This document shows positions 56,867-64,000 of a stretch of DNA of 64,000 nucleotides, piece by piece. The stretch is from contig JANUWF010001273.1 in assembly GCA_026120185.1 (NCBI GenBank), forward strand, positions 248,001 through 312,000, written 5' to 3'. The notes beneath the pieces were generated by a model. The model did no database searches. It was not told the DNA's origin and was given only the letters and a program-made list of their open reading frames with translations. The translations under genes and the position numbers were made by a program. The first letter of the stretch is position 1. Every line of letters starts with the position of its first letter. The stretch comes from Voacanga thouarsii. Taxonomy: Eukaryota > Streptophyta > Magnoliopsida > Gentianales > Apocynaceae.

Positions 56867-59800
56867 TATAAAACCCCATCTAAACCTACCCTAGAGTTAG
56901 AGGGATAGGGGTGCATATCATATCATCTTACATGAAATATATTTTTGAATGATTTCGTGTGCCTTAGAATGGTAGTATACAATTTATATGGTTTATTTGT
57001 ACTTGTTGAGTAGAAAGGGTAAAAAGGCAATTTTGCTTGAGGTCGAAATTGGAAGATGGCTTAAGGCTTAGATAAGAAAAGGATTTGGCTGGGAAAATTA
57101 GAACAGGAGTTGCTGTGGTTAAGTAGTTATAGCTTTGTGAAGTAATCTCTAAGGTCTTGAGTTCAAATCCCATCATTTAAGTTTTATTCATATGTATCTT
57201 AACCCATGTTTGAATTTTCTTTTTCTTACATTCCTTAAAGTTAGGAATGTAATCTTAAGGAAGACACAATGGTAATGTCTCGACCACGCAATCTTGTCCT
57301 AAAAAGAATTCTAGAAGAATTCTTGTCTCTATTATTTTAGCAAGCCTTGTCCTAACCTCTTTGAATTTAAACTATTTTTAAATCTTTAATTCATTATTTT
57401 ATATCCATAAAATTCTTGGATAATCCCTTTCTAGGAATTTCAAAAATTCCAGCTCTTGTAGGATAGGGGTAGCCGAAAATGCGGAGAAAAAAATACAAAG
57501 AAGGTTCTATCAAATCACAATAGCTATTCATTCAAAATTCCATCCTTTTCTTGTTCACATTTTGGTTAAAAATTTGGAAAATTTTCCAGATTTCCTTCAA
57601 AGATGTTTTCAAAAAATTGTAGCAAGCTTCCCTACCCAATTCTTGCACGGAATCAACCACCTTGTGTGAGGATGAATGCTGAAATCCCTTGAAATTTCGC
57701 AGCATTACAAATAAAACCAAACCAGAAATTTTTTCCAGCAATCTAGCAACATTTGAACATGACCTTGAAGCCATCTGTTAGAGCACAAGAACAGCTGGAA
57801 CTTTTCCCTTTCTTCTTCAAGATGGTGGCTGGAAAAGCACCATTAATAGACCTTTAAACACCCTTAAATTCCAGCTGCAAAATCTTTCCAAAGTAGACAA
57901 AAAATTCTACACCAAAACCATTTCAATTCTAAGAGTTCTTGAGCATCAACTCCTGAAATTTTTGTCCAGCATTGTCTCTTCATGCTAAGGCCGAAATTCT
58001 TCAGCAAACCTCACCAAATTTCGGCACTTGTACAGCCATGAACTGAACCCTTTAGCTTTTCCACCTACCTTGAACAATAGGATTCCATTAGCATACCTCA
58101 AAACACTCCTATCTTCACTCCATTCAAAATTATTCCAACTTCAAATTAAATTCGAGATTTTAGTTCCATTAGACACTCACCTAGCAAGATAATAAAACCA
58201 AAAATTCCTCTGCTATTCCATAGCCATTTTCATCCAGCCTAAGCCTAAAACAACTCTCCATTCTTTAGTTAAAACATAGCAAATTCAACCATACAGCATT
58301 GAAGGACAAGAAACATTCCAAGAGTAAACACTATTACCCAATCCTATACCTCAAACCTTTCCACTTTTCTGTCAATTCGAATTTTGAAAAAGCTGAAAGT
58401 TTCTTTGTTATTCTTGGATAACCGAAAGCTCCCCCTAGGCTAAGCCATTCGATCATCACTCATATAAGCACATGCGAAATTCCTTTCCTTTCAAACTCTC
58501 TCAAGAACACTAAGAACACACACTTCACATCTTCAAGCCTAAATCACTTCTAAACATCTCTAATCACTCCCAAACTCTCTAAACCATTAGCATTCAACCT
58601 ATATTCTCCATTAGTGCACTTTATAACACTGAAATGCACAAATTTAAATCTTCAATCGGATCAAACCACCTTTTGTTCTTGAAGATTCGAAGAACACCAA
58701 AGAGGAAAAATAAGAGCAACCTTCTTGTTCTTCTTCTTTTATTCAACTTCTATTCTTCTTTTCTACACTCATTTGTTCCTCTTTCCCTCTCTCCCTCTCT
58801 CTTGGGCAAAATGTTGATGAACAACCATGGACTATTTTCAGATCACTAAAAGCCATCAAGCACTCAAGGACCTCCACTAAGCAAGGCGAAACCTTCATCA
58901 AAGAAAGAATTTCTCTCTTCATCTTCTCTTTAAATTCTCGAACTCAAGACTCTTAGATAATGGATTTGATAGGTTGATAGAATAATGTGGGGTTGGAGAT
59001 ACTTATGTGGGTGAAGAGAATAAATTTAAGACCTGATGCTTTGAATGAATGTTGTGTCTCAACAAGTATGGATTATGCTTTGATATCATTGTATGGACAT
59101 TATGATTAAGAGTTTTATGGATGTTTGATGTATGATAGGAATTAAACCATTATTCTTGATTATGCCTTCAGGATGGTATATTTTTCAATAAATCCATAAA
59201 TAATATTATGGCTAGTAGGATATCACCCTTGTTGTGATGTATGTTAATACAAGCCTATATTTTCTCTAGTATTTCACTATAGTCATTAAAAATTATTATA
59301 AGAACTACCTTTATTATTAGTATTAGTATTATTCTTACTATCATTATTATTATTAATATAATTAATATTATTGTTTAATGTAATTGACTAATTTCGGTGA
59401 ACACACATATTTTCGAAACTAATATATATTTAAAATATTGGTATTTTATTAGATAATTAAATAGAATATTTTTATTAAACATTATTAGATATAAATAATA
59501 ATATATTGGAATTATGATCAAGTGTCTTTTATATTCATATTATTATTTGTTAGCCTTACTAAAAATTTTATTTACACTCTTAAATATTATTTATCTGGGA
59601 ATAATTTATTTATTATTCATTTTGTTTGTTAATTTTTATTTATTATTAAAATTATTTATAATGTATTAATATTACTTATTATTTGTAATAATATTATTTC
59701 TTATTTATTGCCAATATTATTTAGGATTTATTATTAATCGTCTCATTATTTATGACTAATTTTATTTATTAGTATTACTCATTATTTTTTATTTTTTAAT

Positions 59801-61214
59801 AAATAGTTTATATTATAATTTATTATTTATAACACCTATTTATTTTAACTTATCTAATTAATCTTATTCTATAAAATAACTAGTGTTAAAGCTTAAGGCG
59901 TTGTTGTCATAACTAGATGTTGTTGTATCTAATTGAGCTTAAGCATTTTAGGCTAGGAATTATTTATTTAAAGCAAGTATTGCTTGGTTGTTGGGACTTA
60001 TACCCTGTATTTACCCCAAGTGTGGTTAGTTCGCCTTCAACTATCTTAGAAGGCTATTGTATCAAGGAAAAGAAAGAGATCAGGAATGTCCCCGCATAAA
60101 GATATTTGTGAACAAATGCTTTTCTGCAAATTGAATGCACTGATTATCGTGGAAGATGTACCTTGAGATGTAATTTTGGACAATATATTCCTTCTTCTAG
60201 AATAAAATAATTTTTATCAAAGAAAACATTTTTCTGAGCAAAACAATAAATTTTTCCTGAACAATATTTTACCTAAAGTTGTTTCAAAACCATAATTGCT
60301 ATTTCAAAGAAAGCTCTTAATTGATTTTACATTTTTCAAGTGGAATAAACATAACATTGAGTACTCAATAAGGGTAGACTACTAGGATTACTCTTTGAAA
60401 GGTTAGGTAGGTCTCTCAGTACGAGGCCAACTTTGTAGGGTGAGCCCTGCCAAGACAAGACGACATTTCTTGTTCGTCAGGCCGGTCTGAGCTAGCAATA
60501 CATCTTAGGTGGACTTTTTATTTTCAGAGTAGACAACCGGTATGTTCGGGTGTAGAGATGGAGGAATATCTTACCCGGTGGGCCGTACAACCACCTTGTA
60601 TCAGCATGCACAAAGTGTGGCATCCTAATCATTCTCTTGTCTTGATGCACAAAGTGTGGCAACCTGACTGTTCTCTTAACATGGTGCACATAGTGTTGAG
60701 TCATATCCATTAATGATGCATGACTTCATAGTCAACTTTATTAGAATGGTTATTTCTTTTCAATTTGAGCATTTTTACTTTACAAATGCTGATAATACAC
60801 CACTCAGTATTCAAAAATAAATTTTTGGACATGCAAACTTTTTATTATGACTTGTTCAAAACTTGCATACATAAACTGTTTTTCTTGAAATACCTTGAGC
60901 ACACACAGGACTTACTAGAAAATATTTCTCACACCATTTATATCATGTCTTTAGGTCGATCTTGATTAGAAGGTCAATTTACTTATGCTGCCACGAGCTT
61001 AGAAGATTTATCCTGATGTATTTATTTGTTAGAGATTTTAGTTACCATCTATTTGTGTCAAGACTTGCAAAAGTATTGTTTTGGGATTGTAATAAGTCCG
61101 TTATTAAGTTATTTCCTTCTATGTTTCCTATTACCCAGTTATAAAGACCCTTTGTCCTAAGGACGGGGCGATATCCTTACCCTTTTTGGGGTATGTAGGT
61201 ATTGGGGTGTTATA
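56867..61214 (+). repeat. Element D 3' LTR
   Basis: 4348 bp, homologous to the two-part 5' LTR. It contains a tRNA-like block at 57110-57178, an AT-rich stretch (59260-59880), a mutated donor motif (about 60085) and TATAAAGACCC at about 61141-61151. It ends GTGTTATA before CCAGG. Confidence 0.92.
57110..57178 (+). other. tRNA-like block in D 3' LTR
   Basis: TGGTTAAGTAG at 57116-57126 and AGTTCAAATCC at 57160-57170, start-to-start 44 bp, exactly the A-to-B box spacing of a tRNA gene without intron. The B box matches consensus at 9 of 11. Confidence 0.7.
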
Positions 61215-61219
61215 CCAGG

Positions 61220-62611
61220 CCTAGCCAATGGACCCAGCACCAGGTCCATTCTGGTCAAGAAGTAGAAACTGAGCCAACCTTCAGAAAAAAAAAAAAATAG
61301 TACAAACCAGGCGCCAGGTCTGGTAAGTGTGCATGGCACCGGTTCCATTCTGTCTATCCAGTAAAAACGAAGCAAAACTCCAGAGGAAGAATAATGTGTA
61401 CCTGGTGTCAGGTGGGTTGAAGGTACCCGGCACTAGGTTAGCTGTGGAAAACGAATATGTTATGCAAAAAAATTAGGAATTTTTCAATTATTTTTCGAAT
61501 CCTCCTCAGCCAAGACTTCCTAAGCCACGAATTTAGCATGCAAAAGTACAAGAAAACACACTAGAAGGGAGATATACATAGAGAGAGGTAGATTCAAAAG
61601 TAAAAATTCCGAATCACTCATTGAAGGAGGAGTTCATCCAATCATGGAGGATTGTTCAAGAGAGTCTTCAAGAGTGAAGAAAGAAGCTTGTCTATGAGTG
61701 CTTTCTTTTATATTTATTTTCTTTTCCTTAAACAACAATGTATTCAATGGTTTTAGTATAATTTAACATTATTTTGGGATTCATGATTTTGTGTTGATTT
61801 AGTTATTTGATCAATTCTTTATCATCTTTGGTGTTTGAATACTTGATACCATCGGTTATTGATGCGAGTTCTTCTAATTGACTTAGACAAAACGATGTTA
61901 GGAGTTTCATTGCATTGATTTCATAATTGTTTAATCTTAATGGATTTGAATAATGAAGTTAGAATTTTAGAACTAAGTGATCAAAGGTTAAATTGATTTT
62001 CCCTTAACAAAAGGGTCATTAGCTAATTTCATGTTTTTAAGGAATTGAGGTTCATGCATATTTTGGTTAGGATGTCTTGATTGGCAAATCTGCTAATTGA
62101 ATCAAAATATAATAATGAGCTTAATGCATATTTTGGTTATGTTTGCTTGATTTACAATTTTGTTAATATTAATCAAAATATAGGATTCTATGGATTGATA
62201 CATGAAGGGGAATTTTTTATACAGATTCATAACTTGACAAATGATTAAATTTTAGTTTGCATTCCTTCATGATGCCAAGATGATAATTACTTGAGAGAAT
62301 TGCTAGTTGGTTCATTATCTTGTTTTCTAATATAATTGTCTAAATTGCATAGACCTACATCCTTGAGTTGTATATATTTTTTTATTTTTCTTTTTTATTT
62401 TTTCACTTTATTAGATCGATTAAATAATGAATGAAAAGTGATTAGTATGTACTTCTTCGCTTGAAGATCAATAGTTGTTAATTCCTTATGCTATGCTTGC
62501 GATGAGTGTACTTGATCGTATGTGTAATTTGGAATTAATGTTTTATTTAAAACTTGGCTAAGGAATATATTTAAACTTGATGATTTTTATGCACCTAAAA
62601 TTTTCGCATCA
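61220..62611 (+). repeat. Element F 5' LTR, remaining part
   Basis: Continues the LTR broken at 28039. It has CAGGCGCCAGG and GGCACCGG islands comparable to the B LTR islands (61310-61345) and ends TTTTCGCATCA before the primer region, as B's LTR ends GCATCA. No gene seen in it. Confidence 0.85.
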
Positions 62612-62617
62612 AGTTTT

Positions 62618-62635
62618 TTACGCCGTTGCTGGGGA
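62618..62635 (+). other. Element F primer binding site (tRNA-Asp)
   Basis: TTACGCCGTTGCTGGGGA matches the tRNA-Asp complement at 15 of 18 positions and lies 6 nt after the LTR end, as in B. Confidence 0.8.
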
Positions 62636-62888
62636 ACAATATCATGTAAGGTTGGATTTTGTTGATTTAACCTTATTTATATGTCTATATATAAATATGT
62701 GAATATGTATAAAGGTTCCTTGTATGACTAGGTGCCATATTTTGTTTTCCTGTATACTTGTATTGGTAATGTCTCTATATGTTGAAATTTTCTCTAACCA
62801 AACTTGTAAACATGTACCTTAACTAACTAACTTGATTTTATATTATGATGTGTATATATGATGTTAACAAGTCATTTTGTATAGGTAA
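62636..62888 (+). other. Element F untranslated leader
   Basis: 253 bp AT-rich leader without a gene; its length matches that of B (about 255 bp). Confidence 0.6.
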
Positions 62889-63050
62889 ATGGCCAATTGG
62901 AGCATGGGACGGTATCCTAACATGTCTCACGGGATGACATCTTAACCATCCGACTCCATTGCCTTAGAAGAGTTGTTGAAAAAATTTGTCACCCATATAA
63001 CTAAATGTTTTTCTAAAATAGATGACACATTGGCAAAATTTAAGAGCATG
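62889..63050 (+). pseudogene. Element F shortened gag
   Basis: ATG 62889 begins MANWSMGRYPNMSHGMTS, then a stop, then LEELLKKFVTHITKCFSKID and MVRNMERKI. It is homologous to B's MANGNQ start and RKFAIHVTRCFKEID segment. As in B, the capsid and zinc-knuckle parts are missing. After MERKI the sequence jumps to the end of the protease, a second deletion not found in B. Confidence 0.72.
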
Positions 63051-63500
63051 GTTAGGAATATGGAAAGGAAAATTGACATTTAGGGTGGTGGACAAGGAAG
63101 TCATCATCCAAATCCATGAAAGCATACAACATCCTATTTTTTATGATGATTCCTATGTAAGGGTTGATAATCTTGACGAACTTATCTTTGACTTTGTGAT
63201 GAAATCATTTGTCCAATGCTATATAGACCAATCTATTTTATATTTGGAGGACTCGAATGAGGGCCATAAGTTGGGAAAGTTTGAAAAAATTGAAAAAGGT
63301 AGTTTGGGAAGGATAAAGTTATCTATTGAGGAGCTACCGGAATTGGACTTGAAAGACCCCCCCCCAAGCACTTGGAGTATGCATTTTTGGCAAAAAGTGA
63401 AAAACTGCCCATGATTATTGCAAAAAGACCATACATGTGAACAAAAGACGAAATTGGTAAGTTTATTAGGAAAATATAAGGGAACAATTGCATGAAAAAT
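63051..63500 (+). pseudogene. Element F protease end and linker
   Basis: A 130-codon frame (63022-63414) includes KGKLTFRVVDKEVIIQIHES (end of Athila protease, compare RGRLTLRVGDEEVVILIHKS in B), then YLEDSNEGH, SLGRIKLSIEELPELDLKD, then a shift at a C9 run (63357-63365). KKRRNW-type scraps follow. It joins the shortened gag directly. Confidence 0.82.
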
Positions 63501-64000
63501 CACGGATATTAAGAGAATTAGCCATTCCTTTTGTACTCACAAAATCTTCTATAGTGCAACCCCAACGTGGGTTGAACCCAAACATGAGTGATGTGGTAAA
63601 AGGTGAGGTAATTAAAGTCTTAGATTATGGCATCATTTACCCTATTTCTAATAGTATTTGGGTTAGTCCAACATAAGTGGTACCAAAGAAGGGAGGAATG
63701 CCTGTGAGCCCTAATGAAAAAAATGGGTTGATCCCAATAAGATTGTTAATCGGTTGGAGGGTTTGCACTGATTATAGAAAATTGAATGAGGTAACTAGGA
63801 AGGACCATTTTCCTCTCCTTTTCATTGACCAAATATTAGAAAGGATAGCCGGACATGAGTTTTATTATTTTTTAGATGGCTTTTTTGGATTCTTTCAAAT
63901 TCCCATTGCCTCGAAGGATCAAGAGAACACCACATTTACATGCCCTTTTGGTACTTTTGTATATCGATGTATGCCTTTTGGTATTTGCAATAGTCCTGGA
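63501..64000 (+). pseudogene. Element F reverse transcriptase, N-terminal part (cut by window end)
   Basis: Frames read VQPQRGLNPNMSDVVKGEVI, KVLDYGIIYPISNSIWVSPT, then after a stop VPKKGGMPVSPNEK, GWRVCTDYRKLNEVTRKDHF, ILERIAGHEFYYFLDGFFGF, IPIASKDQENTTFTCPFG, MPFGICNSPG. This is an Athila reverse transcriptase from fingers to palm, with few lesions. It runs off the window before the catalytic box. Confidence 0.92.

Larger units (their letters stand above)
35708..61214 (+). mobile_element. Element D: old chromovirus (Ty3/gypsy) holding element G
   Basis: Starts TGTAAAATAGC at 35708 and ends GTGTTATA at 61214, flanked by CAAGG (35703-35707) and CCAGG (61215-61219). The 5' LTR (35708-39285 plus 52416-53225) is split by G. 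Then come a perfect tRNA-Met primer site, an acidic leader ORF, a gag start, decayed pol and a rearranged integrase/chromodomain, a purine tract and the 3' LTR (56867-61214). Coding parts carry many stops, far more than E or G, so D is the oldest of the three, as the nesting of G inside it requires. Confidence 0.9.
27849..64000 (+). mobile_element. Element F: Athila-type Ty3/gypsy retrotransposon, continues right of the window
   Basis: The 5' LTR starts TGATAGGGGCTAAAATC at 27849, homologous to the LTR start of B. It is interrupted at 28039 by the D/E/G nest and resumes at 61220 up to 62611. Then follow a tRNA-Asp-type primer site, a short gag remnant and protease-linker-reverse transcriptase, running off the window. 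Polypurine tract, 3' LTR and target duplication are not in view. With the nest removed, about 3.0 kb of F is visible. Confidence 0.88.

Overview
This window is plant nuclear DNA (almost certainly an angiosperm with a large, repeat-rich genome) and consists of nested transposable elements from end to end. I found no host gene, no functional tRNA or rRNA gene and no CRISPR array. The plant call rests on the element families: Athila-type Ty3/gypsy elements with tRNA-Asp primer sites, chromodomain Ty3/gypsy elements with tRNA-Met primer sites, Ty1/copia elements with TGTT-type LTRs, and a CACTA-like DNA transposon end. Most reading frames are broken by stops, indels and deletions, as in old pericentromeric heterochromatin.

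Left nest (1-26717). A Ty1/copia element 'C' (+ strand, 18203 to roughly 23700) carries a chromovirus-like Ty3/gypsy element 'A' (- strand, up to 18202; its far end lies left of the window). The reverse transcriptase gene of A is split by an Athila-type element 'B' (- strand, 124-15473, target duplication ACAGG/ACAAG). B itself holds two later insertions: a copia-type solo LTR 'S1' (5428-7251) inside its reverse transcriptase and a 4.3 kb chromovirus solo LTR 'S3' (8882-13208, perfect GGTTG duplication) inside its gag/pol. A sister of S1, 'S2' (18660-20395), sits in the copia integrase. From about 23700 to 26717 lies decayed LTR-like sequence, followed by the end of a CACTA-like transposon (26718-27848) with palindromic subterminal repeats.

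Right nest (27849-64000). A second Athila-type element 'F' (+ strand) starts at 27849. Its 5' LTR is split by more than 33 kb of insertions: 28039 joins 61220. Inside lie 'D' (old chromovirus, + strand, 35708-61214), 'E' (- strand, 28040-35702, which abuts D exactly at D's target-site copy) and 'G' (- strand, 39286-52410, AGTAG duplication), inserted in D's 5' LTR. G is the best preserved element: two 3.8 kb LTRs, a tRNA-Met primer site, gag, protease, reverse transcriptase, RNase H, integrase and chromodomain, inactivated by a handful of transition-type stops and one frameshift. E has lost reverse transcriptase and RNase H through a deletion at a 9-bp repeat. D has a permuted integrase/chromodomain. 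F runs off the right edge in its reverse transcriptase.

The most interesting signals cut across elements. (1) Between primer site and gag, the elements G, D and A all carry an extra acidic reading frame; in G and D it shares a proline plus hydrophobic/acidic motif resembling a SUMO-interacting motif. (2) All LTRs of the D and E/G/S3 families carry, about 240-310 bp from their 5' end, a tRNA-like block with correctly spaced Pol III A and B boxes. (3) These LTRs share a splice-donor-like motif, and an acceptor-like AG directly precedes the acidic ORF. (4) Athila elements B and F share the same shortened gag start.
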